From: Streptomyces sp. NBC_01142
Lineage (GTDB): Bacteria; Actinomycetota; Actinomycetes; Streptomycetales; Streptomycetaceae
Length of the DNA stretch: 64,000 bases
Direction of reading: 5' to 3'
Assembly: GCF_026341125.1 (NCBI RefSeq)
Contig: NZ_JAPEOR010000003.1
Coordinates: 868,001-932,000 of the forward strand
Below, one piece after another: positions 1-8,199 of this stretch (the first letter of the stretch is position 1; every line of letters starts with the position of its first letter). Position numbers and translations under genes: made by a program. Under the pieces are notes generated by a model, which saw only the letters and a list, made by a program, of their open reading frames with translations, searched no databases and was not told the origin of the DNA.

Positions 1-284
1 GGGCCGCCCCGCCAGTTGATGATCAGGGCGATGCACGAGCCGCTGAAGGCCGTCAGGACGCAATAGACGAGCGGAGCCGAGAAGTTGGTGACCCCCGTGA
101 GGTCGTTGACGGCGGCGATTGTGGGCGGCGCCGCCAGGAAGAGTACGGCGCACCCCACGAGAAGCAGGGCACACACGGACCGCATCACCGGATCGTGCCA
201 GGTACGCCGGAGCTCGGGGAGCTTGATCACCAAGGCAGCCATCAGCACGACGCCGGGGATGTAGAGGATGAGACCGTCGTTCAT
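1..284 (-). CDS. MAB_1171c-type integral membrane protein, N-terminal part (runs off window)
   Basis: The first 94 codons of a minus-strand gene are visible, starting at ATG 284; the rest lies outside the window. The visible part has three hydrophobic stretches and ends in the shared pattern ALIINWRGG. It closely parallels the N-terminus of the complete gene at 1832-3055 (shared LAAPPTI, NDLTGVTNFS, PLVYCVLTAFS-type blocks), so the two are paralogues. This layout fits the MAB_1171c-like membrane family often found near FAD enzymes in Streptomyces; its substrate is unknown. The start has only a weak ribosome site. Family assignment is inferred from the better-covered paralogue. Confidence 0.7.
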   Translation of the reverse strand, partial: MNDGLILYIPGVVLMAALVIKLPELRRTWHDPVMRSVCALLLVGCAVLFLAAPPTIAAVNDLTGVTNFSAPLVYCVLTAFSGSCIALIINWRGG

Positions 285-383
285 CGGCTGTGCTTCCGGC
301 CGCGCGGGCACAACGGGAACAGAGCTTGAGTGCCGCGATGGCGCGCCGCTTCGATGGACATGCTCTCGTGACCTGCCGGGCTG

Positions 384-1835
384 TCAGTGCGCGGAGGTCG
401 GCTGGATCTGTGTGGCCCCGCCTCCGCAGGCAGCCACCTTCAGTTCTTCCTCGGTCAGAGGCGGTCCGGTCGGGGCCTTCCTGCCCGGACCGCGCATGGC
501 TGCCACCACAGTGTCCGGGTGCAGCCACGACGTGACGGGCTCGGACATGGTGACAACGCCGAGGAAGGCTCGGGTGGCCTGGGCGCGGCCGGTTGCCGCG
601 TGGATGAGCCGGTTGACATAGGCGTTCGCGAGCGCGCTGCCCGGCCGTGGCTGCCGGCCTACGGCGCCCGGGTAGAGGATGTCCTGGGAGGTCGCCAGTT
701 CCCAGGCGAGACCGGCCGGTCCGGCGATGGCGCGCTGAACGCGGCGTGAGAGTCCTCGGGTACCGAGCGGGTTCTGGCGAAGGGCGTTCCGCAGTCCCAC
801 GAGTCCCTGTGCCGCCACGGTCATCCCCTGGCCGTAGAGCGGGTTGTACGTGGCCACTGAGTCGCCGACCACGATGAGTCCCTCGGGCCACGCCTCGGCC
901 TTCTCGAAGTAGCGGCGGCGGTTGACCGTGCTGCGGGAGAGGGTGACCTCGTCCGAGAGGGGTGTGGTCATCGCGAGCAGCTCACCGACGACGGGGTGCC
1001 GGATCGAGCGGGCGAAGGCCTCGAACTGGCTTGGATCGCGGGAGGGCTCACCTCCTCGAGTACCTGAGAGCGTCACCAGCCAGCGTCGTCCCTCGACGGG
1101 AACGATCGTTGCTGTCCGGCCCGGCACCGGGTCGCTCGGGTTGGACTGGACGTTGACTATGGGGAAGGCCTCGCTGCCTTCCGGCGCTCGGTAGAGGCGA
1201 CTGGCGTACACCAGGCCCGAGTCGACTTCCGCCTCCTCGATGCCGCCCACCCCCAGTGCCCGCAGCCACTCGGTCGCTCGGGACCCGCGACCGCCGGCGT
1301 CGATGACGAGATCTGCGCCAATGGTCAGATCCTCTCCGCCGGGAGTGCGTACGCGCACGCCTGTCACCCGGCGGTCATCGCCCTCCAACGCGTGGATTTC
1401 GTGCCCCTGGAGCAGGGAGACGGCCGGGAGTTCGAGGACGTTCTCGCGCACCACCCAGTCCAGCAGATCGCGGGTGCAAGCGATCATGTACTGCATCTCC
1501 GGCCAACGCGGGAGCCAGCCCTGTGCCGTCATCGACACCAGGCCCGTCGGCAGTGGGATACGCCGGGCTCCTGCGGCCAGCCAGCGGTCCGTGATACCGG
1601 GCAGCAGCTGCTCGAATGCGCGGGCGCCGCCGGACCACAGCACATGCACATGCCGTGCTTGGGGAAGCGACTTTCGTGGCTCGGGCCCCTCCGGCAGCGC
1701 ATCGCGCTCAATGACCGTGACCTCGTCGGCGAAGTCGGCCAGGACCGCCGCCGCGAGCATGCCGGCCATGCCGCCGCCGATGACCACGGCACGGCGAGGC
1801 CTGGGGGAGGGGGCAGTCTGGGTGGGGCGCGTCAT
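384..1835 (-). CDS. FAD-dependent oxidoreductase/monooxygenase-like protein
   Basis: A 483-residue flavoprotein. The N-terminal dinucleotide-binding fold is clear: the VVIGGGMAGMLAA motif at about residues 15-27 is followed by the ADEVTVIERD strand with the acidic residue that contacts the ribose. A second FAD signature, GDSVATYNPLYGQGM, lies near residue 330. The layout matches the PHBH/geranylgeranyl-reductase-like superfamily, which acts on lipids or secondary metabolites; the substrate cannot be read from sequence. The ATG at 1835 overlaps the stop of the upstream membrane-protein gene by four bases (ATGA), so the two are translationally coupled. A second copy of the membrane gene begins just downstream at 284, giving a membrane-FAD-membrane order. 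Confidence 0.85.
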   Translation of the reverse strand: MTRPTQTAPSPRPRRAVVIGGGMAGMLAAAVLADFADEVTVIERDALPEGPEPRKSLPQARHVHVLWSGGARAFEQLLPGITDRWLAAGARRIPLPTGLVSMTAQGWLPRWPEMQYMIACTRDLLDWVVRENVLELPAVSLLQGHEIHALEGDDRRVTGVRVRTPGGEDLTIGADLVIDAGGRGSRATEWLRALGVGGIEEAEVDSGLVYASRLYRAPEGSEAFPIVNVQSNPSDPVPGRTATIVPVEGRRWLVTLSGTRGGEPSRDPSQFEAFARSIRHPVVGELLAMTTPLSDEVTLSRSTVNRRRYFEKAEAWPEGLIVVGDSVATYNPLYGQGMTVAAQGLVGLRNALRQNPLGTRGLSRRVQRAIAGPAGLAWELATSQDILYPGAVGRQPRPGSALANAYVNRLIHAATGRAQATRAFLGVVTMSEPVTSWLHPDTVVAAMRGPGRKAPTGPPLTEEELKVAACGGGATQIQPTSAH

Positions 1836-3055
1836 CGCGAACCGCTCTCTGTACAGGTCGCCGCTTCTTTGCGGGCAGCGACGACGAAGGGGGAATGGAG
1901 GGCGCGCGAGAGCTGCACGAGCCGCTCGCGCCCTGGGCCGAGGGCCGCTGTCAGCGCGACTGCTCCGGCGAGGGTGCGGTCTTCGACCTCTGTCCTCCGC
2001 TCCGGCTCTGTCCCCGGCTCCGGTGTCCGGGATCTCGCTTCCACGGCGGCGACCACCATGGCGGCCGCCCCCACGACTTCCGCGTCGTCCGTCGACGCGT
2101 GGTCGTCGATCGCCGCGTCGTACGCGCTTTGCCGTACGCAATTGTCGAGGTGCGGCTGGAGTTTGAGCAGTTCGTCGTGGATCCCGGTCTCCCGCACGGT
2201 CAGGCGCATGTCGGGACCAGCCCACCAGGAGATCTGCGGCAACGGGCCCTGGCCCCCCGGGTTTGAGCGCAGCTGCCGCCACAGCGGGCCGAGACGAAGG
2301 TACGTGATCCAGGCGTGCCAGACATCGCTGATCTGCGGGCCCAGCAACGGCAGCAGAAACCCGGCGGTCACGATCAGGCCTCCCACGGCGACAATGGGCG
2401 GCGCGAGCGTGGTGCTGAGGGCGTCCCAGTCTCTGCCGGTCCACCGGGCGATGACCGCGGTCAGCTTGGCGAGGCCGAAAAGCAGGTTGAGGACAAATCC
2501 GATCACGAGGACGACCAGACCCACGCGAAGCCAGTCCCCAACCGCCCGCGCCCAGCGCACACACAGGGTCGTTGTCACGACGGCGGAGACCATGTGCGCG
2601 ACGAGGTAGGTGACGATCATCTCCCGTATGAACGGCGTGGTCGCGTAGTAGGTGTCCAAATCCCGGAGCCGCTCGACCGGAGCGTCCCCCAGGGTGAAGA
2701 AGACGGGCAGGGCGATGATGGCCGCGGCGTAGCCGGCGATCCACTTCCGAGAACTGCGCCGGACCGTTTCTTGTGCACCGCCGCGCCAGTTGACGATGAG
2801 CACAAGGCAGGCGCAGCTGAAAGCGCACATGACGCAGTAGACCAGCGGACCCGAGAAATTGGCGATGCCTGTGAGTTCGTTGACGGTACTGATGGTGGGC
2901 GGGGCCGCGAAGAAGAAGCAGTTGGCCGCCGCAAAGAGCAGAAAGCAGACCGAACGCACCAGGGGATTTCGCCAACCGCGCCACAGCGCAGGCAGTTTGG
3001 CAACAAAGGCGATGCCGAGCGCGATGGCAGGAAGGTAATAGTCAGAGTTGCGCAC
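1832..3055 (-). CDS. MAB_1171c family integral membrane protein
   Basis: A 407-residue protein with roughly seven to eight hydrophobic segments in the first 240 residues (for example AVVTTTLCVRWAR and VGLVVLVIGFVLNLLFGLA). A soluble C-terminal part of about 150 residues follows, rich in Arg, Glu and Ala. The family is described as putative transporters in actinomycetes, but no transport activity is evident from sequence. GTG 3055 is chosen because it gives a hydrophobic N-terminus aligned with the paralogue at 1-284. It lies three bases after the stop of a tiny upstream frame (3059-3160) and its own stop overlaps the FAD gene. The cluster is probably one transcript. Confidence 0.8.
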   Translation of the reverse strand: MRNSDYYLPAIALGIAFVAKLPALWRGWRNPLVRSVCFLLFAAANCFFFAAPPTISTVNELTGIANFSGPLVYCVMCAFSCACLVLIVNWRGGAQETVRRSSRKWIAGYAAAIIALPVFFTLGDAPVERLRDLDTYYATTPFIREMIVTYLVAHMVSAVVTTTLCVRWARAVGDWLRVGLVVLVIGFVLNLLFGLAKLTAVIARWTGRDWDALSTTLAPPIVAVGGLIVTAGFLLPLLGPQISDVWHAWITYLRLGPLWRQLRSNPGGQGPLPQISWWAGPDMRLTVRETGIHDELLKLQPHLDNCVRQSAYDAAIDDHASTDDAEVVGAAAMVVAAVEARSRTPEPGTEPERRTEVEDRTLAGAVALTAALGPGRERLVQLSRALHSPFVVAARKEAATCTESGSR

Positions 3056-3058
3056 GCA

Positions 3059-3160
3059 TCAGCCCTGGGGGTACTCGAGTGAGGCTTGGATCCGCTGGGC
3101 CGGCTCGAGAGCACCCGCCAGTTCGTCACAGAGCTCACGTATGGCGCCCTCTGTGCTCAC
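3059..3160 (-). CDS. Small ORF, 33 residues, upstream of the MAB_1171c-type gene
   Basis: A GTG at 3160 sits 6 bases after a good ribosome site (GGGGGGAG) and opens a 33-codon frame that stops three bases before the next gene's GTG. The product is acidic and helical-looking (AIRELCDELAGALEPAQRI). I recognise no family. It may be a real small protein, a translated leader that couples expression of the membrane protein, or the end of a decayed gene. The strong ribosome site and tight spacing are the only support. Confidence 0.4.
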   Translation of the reverse strand: MSTEGAIRELCDELAGALEPAQRIQASLEYPQG

Positions 3161-3793
3161 TTCGCTCCCCCCGGGTTGCCAACTGTCATCGGACTGCCGT
3201 CATGGGGCCGGACGGTGCTGCCCCACGGCACAGCATCCGCATCGACCTTGTGGGCCTGAGCAGGAGCACCGAAGAGCGACCCACCTCAGGACGGTACCGA
3301 TGGTCTCATTTCACGATGTCCCACTCTAGGCATCTACGGCGTCGGCAGGCCGCGGAGTGTAAGAGCCTGAGGGGGTGCAAATCGCACACAACTAACGAAG
3401 CGCGCAGACCGAGCCGCGTGCGGTGCTGCGCGTCGCATGCCCTGGCCGACCGGGCAGTCGACCCGGTAGGCGCCCGGTCGCTTCGCAGGGGCGGGGCATT
3501 CCCGCGCGGCGGAGAAGGCCGTTGGGGAACCTTCGCGCGGGTGGTCGCTCCGAGGTCTCAGAGCCGAGTTCAATGCAGTCTGCGCATTCCTGGGACTCTT
3601 GACGCATGAAATAGACGATGGTGGCGTTTGATGCCGTTGAAACCTGTCGTTGACGACGGCGGCGCTGTTGGAGGCCGCGGACGGTCGGTGGCTCCTGCAG
3701 TTGGGCAGGCCCGTCCCGGCGGCCGTCGGAGACAGTGACGGCCGTGACGCGGGCGAGAGGGTCCCGCTGCCTCCGTCAGGGCCGAGCGCCTGA
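3161..3793. other. Gene-poor intergenic stretch
   Basis: About 630 bases with no reading frame on either strand that shows normal Streptomyces codon bias, a ribosome site or a recognisable motif. The frames that are open here have unconvincing composition (Arg/Ser/Pro-rich, typical of antisense GC-rich DNA). I see no tRNA, hairpin terminator or inverted repeat that I would defend. Together with the broken frame that follows, this looks like a decayed locus. Confidence 0.5.
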
Positions 3794-4078
3794 TGGCCCG
3801 CCTGCACTTCCGGGCGAAGTCCGCACGTTCGCGAGGCTGCCCGCCAGGCCGGACCAGCCGTCACCGACCGCGCACTCAAGGCCTGGCTGAGCGGCGAGGG
3901 CCGCCTTGTCCGGCAAGGCCGCGAGCACATCGACATCCCCTTCCGCGCCGCCCGAATGTTTCTCGCGGGCGTAGCAGAAACAGAGCGCAGGCGGGACTTT
4001 CTGATCGAGCAGTGCGCCGCTGAGACAGTGAGCGTTTTCCGGCTTTCTCAAGGTGAAATGAGGTCGGCGGACGGGTGA
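3794..4078 (+). pseudogene. Remnant of a helix-turn-helix-like protein
   Basis: One frame is open from just after a TGA at 3791 to a TGA at 4076-4078 and reads like a real protein: REAARQAGPAVTDRALKAWL, then a basic/helical stretch with FLAGVAETERRRDFLIEQC. The TDRALKAWLSGEG segment resembles the recognition helix of small DNA-binding proteins from plasmids and integrative elements. There is no start codon with a ribosome site inside the frame, and the sequence before it is out of frame or closed, so this is probably the 3' end of a decayed gene. Both the family and the mobile-element origin are inferences. Confidence 0.35.
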
Positions 4079-4208
4079 GACGGGATGCTCAAACACGGCG
4101 TCGGCGCGGCGTACCTTCCAACGGGTGATTATCGTCAATATGTCACTCGAAGGGCTCATTCGGTGGCAGAAACACTGCTTTCTCGGCTGGTGCGGAGCCC
4201 GATTTCGG

Positions 4209-4237
4209 TTGACGGTGGATCACGTCGCACCTGCGAT
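4209..4237 (+). promoter_or_regulatory. Possible promoter of the surface-protein gene
   Basis: TTGACG (4209-4214), a 17-base spacer and TGCGAT (4232-4237) lie about 55 bases before the ATG at 4293. The -35 matches the vegetative consensus well, the -10 poorly. It is the best candidate in a stretch that is AT-richer than its surroundings. Confidence 0.3.
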
Positions 4238-4292
4238 CCGATGAGCCGACGATGTGTCAGCCTTCGCAGCGCGTCGAAAGGATTACGCTCTC

Positions 4293-5330
4293 ATGCGCAC
4301 TGCTCGCACCCTGCTTGCTTCAGCCGCCATCACTGCGGCGCTCACGATCTCCGCACCTGTCGCCATGGCCATGGCCACTGCCGAGGGCTGGGAGGACAAC
4401 GGCTCGTCCTCGAGCAGCCACGACAAGTCCGACAAGGGCGACTACGACAAGGGCGACAAGCACGACAAGGACGACTACGACAAGGGCGACAAGAAGGACG
4501 ACTACGACAAGAAGGACGAGAAGAAGGACGACTACGACAAGGACGACTACGACAAGGGTGACAAGCCGAAGGGTGGCGTGCACACCGGCGGTGGCGCTCT
4601 GGCCATGGCCGTAGTCGAGGACGACCACGAGAAGAAGGACGACTACGACAAGGGTGACAAGAAGGACGAGAAGAAGGACGACTACGACAAGAAGGACGAG
4701 AAGAAGGACGACTACGACAAGGGTGACTACGACAAGAAGGACGAGAAGAAGGACGACTACGACAAGGACGACTACGACAAGGGTGACAAGCCGAAGGGTG
4801 GCGTGCACACCGGCGGTGGCGCTCTGGCCATGGCCGTAGTCGAGGACGACCACGAGAAGAAGGACGAGAAGAAGGACGACTACGAGAAGAAGGACGAGAA
4901 GAAGGACGACTACGACAAGAAGGACGAGAAGAAGGACGACTACGACAAGGGTGACTACGACAAGAAGGACGAGAAGAAGGACGACTACGACAAGGACGAC
5001 TACGACAAGGGTGACAAGCCGAAGGGTGGCGTGCACACCGGCGGTGGCGCCCTTGCACTGAACACGACCGAGGGCTGGGAGGACAGCGGCTCCGGTGGCT
5101 ACGAGAAGGGCAAGTCCGAGGGCGGCTACGAGAAGGGCAAGTCCGAGAAGGGCGGCTACGACGACTCCTGGAAGAAGGACAAGCCGCACGGTGGTGTCCA
5201 CACCGGTGGTGGCGCCATGGCCCTGACGGGCAGCAGCCTGGCTGCCGGCTCGGTGCTGATGCTCGGTGGCCTCGGCGCCGCTGCGTACAAGCTTCGTCGC
5301 CGCAACGGGTCCGGTGCTGCGGCCGCCTGA
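4293..5330 (+). CDS. Lys/Asp-repeat surface protein, probable sortase substrate
   Basis: A 345-residue secreted protein. Residues 1-25 form a signal peptide (RTARTLLASAAITAAL...APVAMA). The body is built of DYDK, KKDEKKDD and GDYDK units, about two-thirds Lys, Asp and Glu, interrupted four times by a GGVHTGGGALA/MA element. EGWED occurs near both ends of the repeat region. The C-terminus reads MALTG, then a hydrophobic segment (LAAGSVLMLGGLGAAAYKL) and RRR, which is the layout of a sortase sorting signal; MALTG resembles the LAXTG motif of streptomycete substrates. The ATG at 4293 follows AAAGGA at proper spacing and gives the signal peptide; upstream in-frame starts do not. The class F sortase downstream is the obvious partner. 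Function is unknown; the charge pattern suggests a flexible hydrated wall polymer or metal binder. Confidence 0.85.
   Translation: MRTARTLLASAAITAALTISAPVAMAMATAEGWEDNGSSSSSHDKSDKGDYDKGDKHDKDDYDKGDKKDDYDKKDEKKDDYDKDDYDKGDKPKGGVHTGGGALAMAVVEDDHEKKDDYDKGDKKDEKKDDYDKKDEKKDDYDKGDYDKKDEKKDDYDKDDYDKGDKPKGGVHTGGGALAMAVVEDDHEKKDEKKDDYEKKDEKKDDYDKKDEKKDDYDKGDYDKKDEKKDDYDKDDYDKGDKPKGGVHTGGGALALNTTEGWEDSGSGGYEKGKSEGGYEKGKSEKGGYDDSWKKDKPHGGVHTGGGAMALTGSSLAAGSVLMLGGLGAAAYKLRRRNGSGAAAA
4500..5050 (+). repeat. Long tandem repeats inside the surface-protein gene
   Basis: The segment 4500-4642 recurs exactly at 4725-4867 (143 bases, offset 225). Most of it recurs again from 4953 to about 5049 before diverging at the ALA/ALN codons. 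Each copy encodes KKDEKKDDYDKDDYDKGDK followed by the GGVHTGGG element. Near-zero divergence at synonymous sites points to recent duplication or gene conversion, so copy number probably varies between strains. Confidence 0.9.
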
Positions 5331-5361
5331 CGGACGGAACCACGAGCAGGTCGCTCGCTGT

Positions 5362-5395
5362 CGCGGCCACCGTCCCTCTCGGGGCGGTGGCCGCG
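5362..5395 (+). terminator. Hairpin between surface protein and sortase genes
   Basis: CGCGGCCACCG (5362-5372) and CGGTGGCCGCG (5385-5395) form a perfect 11-bp stem with a 12-base loop, 32 bases after the surface-protein stop. No T-run follows. It may act as an intrinsic terminator or attenuator that lowers sortase expression relative to its abundant substrate. Confidence 0.5.
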
Positions 5396-5479
5396 GCGAT
5401 TGCGTTTTCTGCCGCCGCAGTCCCCTCCGCCGCCCGCTCACGCCCCACTGACACCCCGTACGACGAAAGGCACGCTCAC

Positions 5480-6160
5480 ATGGCCGCCCCGCAGCCGCCC
5501 GGTTCGACCCCCCCCGCCCCTGCCTCCAGTACCTTCGGCCGCGCCTTGCTCTGGCCCGTCGTGGCGGTGGCGCTGGGTTTCATCCTGATCTACAACTCCA
5601 TCGGCGCCCCGGCAGAAGGCATCCCCCAGGCCCGCCCCGTAGCTGCCGCTCCGGTGCCGTCCAGGGTTGTCACCCCTGCTCCTGACCTGGTGCTGCCCCG
5701 TTCGGCGCCGAAGAGGATCGCGATCACGGATATCGCTGTCGACGCACCGTTCACCGCGTTGTCCATCGGTGCTTCCGGAGAGCTGAATGCACCTCCGCCG
5801 GACGACAAGAATCTGGTCGGCTGGTTCCGGGGTGGTGCGACACCCGGCGAGCGCGGCACCTCGATCGTGGCGGGTCACGTCGACACCAAGACCGGCCCCG
5901 CAGTGTTCCTGCAGCTCAGCGAGCTGAAGCCCGGAAGCAAGGTCTACATCGCCCGCGAGGACGGCACTATCGCGAGGTTCGAGGTCGATTCCGTCGAAAC
6001 CTTCAGCAAGGCGCACTTCCCCAATGACCGGGTCTACGCCGACACTCCATCCCCGCAGCTGCGGCTGATCACCTGCGGAGGCAACTACGACAGGAAGGCC
6101 AAGGACTACGAAGACAACGTGGTGGTGTTCGCCCACCTCGACGCGGTCAAGCGGGCCTGA
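5480..6160 (+). CDS. Class F sortase
   Basis: A 226-residue membrane-anchored transpeptidase. One N-terminal membrane segment (residues 22-40) is followed by a Pro/Ala linker and the sortase beta-barrel. The catalytic triad is readable as His133 (in AGHVDTKTGP), Cys199 (in LITCGG) and Arg205 (in YDRKAKDY). Sortases cleave a sorting motif on exported proteins and join them to the peptidoglycan precursor; the adjacent repeat protein is the likely substrate. The ATG at 5480 follows GAAAGG at good spacing. The same frame stays open upstream to the previous gene's stop and encodes an Ala-rich hydrophobic run, so an extended N-terminus is not excluded. Confidence 0.9.
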   Translation: MAAPQPPGSTPPAPASSTFGRALLWPVVAVALGFILIYNSIGAPAEGIPQARPVAAAPVPSRVVTPAPDLVLPRSAPKRIAITDIAVDAPFTALSIGASGELNAPPPDDKNLVGWFRGGATPGERGTSIVAGHVDTKTGPAVFLQLSELKPGSKVYIAREDGTIARFEVDSVETFSKAHFPNDRVYADTPSPQLRLITCGGNYDRKAKDYEDNVVVFAHLDAVKRA

Positions 6161-6193
6161 ACGCTGCCCCGCAACGAAAGCGGGAACCTCGAC

Positions 6194-6236
6194 CGCCGAG
6201 GAGCCGGGCCCGCCAGTACGAACGGCTCCCTCGGCG
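6194..6236 (+). terminator. Probable terminator after the sortase gene
   Basis: CGCCGAGGAGCCG (6194-6206) pairs with CGGCTCCCTCGGCG (6223-6236) with a single bulged base and a 16-base loop, 33 bases after the sortase stop. No poly-T tail follows, as is usual for Streptomyces. Confidence 0.55.
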
Positions 6237-6453
6237 TCCGAAAGCCCGGCTGCATTGCCGACAGGTCTCATCGTGCTCTTCGTCGGTGACTTGACGGGTC
6301 ATGGCGTGCTCGGCTGCACTCGGCCACCACCGGCCGGGGTCCGGCGGCCCCGGCAGGACGGGGCAAGCCCCTGTTCCGGGCGTCGGACATCAAGATCAAA
6401 CTTCGTCTCACCGAGACCCGGACCTTCGGCAACGGGGTCGTTCTCCTCCGGTA

Positions 6454-7104
6454 TCAGCGTACTGAGGCTTCCTCGCCGGGATGATCCTCGCGCCGTCCGC
6501 CGGGCTGGTACTTCGCCGCTTCACCGGGGCCCGGCCTGATATACGGCCGCTCCTGTTTCGGAGACTGGCGGCCTGTCGTCGAAGTCCCTGAGGGCAGCAA
6601 CATGGCGAACTCGAGTACGCACCGGCCAGGGCCGACCGGGAGTCGTGGGAATCCGCAGCAGGCTCCGGGCGGGCAGCTGTCGGCCCTTCGGCGTCCTGTG
6701 GGAGGGGTCGTCACTCGGGGAACAGCCCGGTGCATCCGGAGGGCGTCGACCGACTCGGCGAGCAGCTCGTACTCGGTCACCTCGTCATGGACCGCGAATC
6801 GCACGAGCCGACCGTCCGCCAGCTGTTCGGCAATGCTGTTCTGACAAGCGTGGTCGTCACGCCAACTGCGGAGCAGGACCGGCACATCGGGGACGTGCGC
6901 CCCTATCGGGCAGAGTGCCTCGGCCGGGAAGTTCGGACTGTCAGGTCTGGGGTCGAGCCTCTCGGCGATCCACGTTGCGCGGTCGCGCAGCCACCACAGT
7001 GCGAGGGGCAGAGTGGGCGCACGATAGGTTCCCAGGGGGACACCGATACGCTGCCCTCCAGCCACTCCGTACGCGGTGACGTGACACAGGAATTCGTCAT
7101 GCAC
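6454..7104 (-). CDS. Hypothetical protein, about 216 residues
   Basis: GTG 7104 follows AAGGAG with an 8-base spacer, a strong start. The first 140 residues look like a folded protein with good codon bias (for example LPLALWWLRDRATWIAERLD and GAHVPDVPVLLRSWRDD). No family is recognised. The last 60 residues are Pro/Arg/Gly-rich and lose the codon bias, so the original C-terminus may have been lost by frameshift or deletion. No membrane segments or signal peptide. The gene is divergent from the DinB-like gene, across a comparatively AT-rich spacer. Confidence 0.55.
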   Translation of the reverse strand: MHDEFLCHVTAYGVAGGQRIGVPLGTYRAPTLPLALWWLRDRATWIAERLDPRPDSPNFPAEALCPIGAHVPDVPVLLRSWRDDHACQNSIAEQLADGRLVRFAVHDEVTEYELLAESVDALRMHRAVPRVTTPPTGRRRADSCPPGACCGFPRLPVGPGRCVLEFAMLLPSGTSTTGRQSPKQERPYIRPGPGEAAKYQPGGRREDHPGEEASVR

Positions 7105-7501
7105 GGTTGCTCTCCTTGCACCGTTTCGTCGCGAGGCGGCTACGGCCGCCAAATCGTTGCATCGATGTGGCGCGCGTGCAGTGAAGTGGGTCCCGGGAGA
7201 GCGATTTGTTCAATCTTGGATAGCCTTAATCAATGAGTATCCACACCCTCGCATTCTTGTCACCACAGGATTCCGGGCAGATGTGACGCATATTCAAGAC
7301 GTCTATTGGCCGAAACCATCTGTCTCGGTCCCTCGCCGCGCCCAGGCGCACGGTGACGTTGCCGCTCGCGAAGCGCACGGCGTTCAATTGTGCACGCCAC
7401 TCTGCGCGTGTCGAACGCATGGCCGGAACGGGAAGCGGTCCATGGTGGTTCCGAGGCACAACCACTCGCCGTCGGGATCGCCCAGTACCGAGGATCAGTG
7501 C
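7105..7501. other. AT-richer divergent spacer
   Basis: Nearly 400 bases between divergent genes. The part from about 7190 to 7330 is noticeably AT-richer than the rest of the window (for example TTAATCAATGAGTATCC) and probably holds promoters for one or both neighbours, but I cannot pick a convincing -35/-10 pair. The 7330-7500 part has coding-like composition on the minus strand without a start or motif. No gene is called. Confidence 0.4.
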
Positions 7502-8011
7502 ATGAACAGCGCAGACTTGCTGGCAGATGCGTTCGAGCGCGTCAGGGAGGAAGTACACGCCGCCGTCGAGGGGCTCGCGCCGGATGATCTCAACGCCCGG
7601 CTGGACACCGACGCGAATTCCATCACCTGGCTCGTGTGGCATCTGTCGCGCATCCAGGACCATCACGTTGCCGACGCGGCCGGCGTTGAGCAGGTGTGGC
7701 TCTCCCAGGACTGGGCGGCCCGTTTCGAGTTGCCCTTCCCCAAGAAGGCGACCGGCTTCGGCCACTCCAGCAAGCAGGTCGCCGCGCTGAGAGCCCAGTC
7801 CGCCGAACTGCTGCTCGGCTACTACGACGCCGTTCACGAGCAGACCTCGCGCTTCGTACGCGGACTCGACGACGCGGCGCTGGACCGCGTCGTGGACGAG
7901 TCCTGGTCCCCGCCGGTCACCCTGGGCGTCCGTCTGGTCAGCGTCATTGCCGACGAACTTCAGCACGTCGGGCAGGCGGCATTCATCCGCGGGTTCCTGG
8001 AGCGCCGGTAA
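7502..8011 (+). CDS. DinB/DUF664-family protein (mycothiol-transferase-like)
   Basis: A 169-residue protein with the four-helix-bundle layout of the DinB superfamily. The metal-ligand histidines are visible in the expected places: TWLVWHLSRIQDHHVAD (about residues 40-56) and DELQHVGQAAFIRG near the C-terminus. In actinobacteria this branch (DUF664) includes mycothiol-dependent transferases and detoxification enzymes, so a role in thiol-dependent modification is likely; substrate unknown. The ATG at 7502 aligns with the expected family N-terminus and follows a GAGGA-type site. It stands alone. Confidence 0.8.
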   Translation: MNSADLLADAFERVREEVHAAVEGLAPDDLNARLDTDANSITWLVWHLSRIQDHHVADAAGVEQVWLSQDWAARFELPFPKKATGFGHSSKQVAALRAQSAELLLGYYDAVHEQTSRFVRGLDDAALDRVVDESWSPPVTLGVRLVSVIADELQHVGQAAFIRGFLERR

Positions 8012-8199
8012 GAAGGCCGGCGGCCCGTACGGGGCGCGGGTTCGGCACGCCGCCCGCCCCCGCGCCGCTCGGGCCCTGGGCCGGATGCCGAGCGGGAACT
8101 CGACGCACCGCTGGTCGCGCGCCTGGTCCACGACCTCGGCCGTGCTCTCCAGGGACGTGGAGAGCACGGTGCCGGCCGGGTGCCTCTACGCTCTACCCC

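Noticed and set aside
384..2984. An 866-codon minus-strand frame covering the FAD gene and most of the membrane-protein gene
   Set aside because: Its N-terminal half is an out-of-frame shadow of the membrane-protein gene (Arg/Ala/Gly-rich, no membrane segments). The real FAD gene starts at 1835 with an ATGA overlap.
4320..5454. Long minus-strand frames opposite the surface protein, one rich in VVVLLLV runs
   Set aside because: They are the reverse complement of Lys/Asp codon repeats and have no ribosome site. The plus strand has signal peptide, sorting signal and sortase neighbour.
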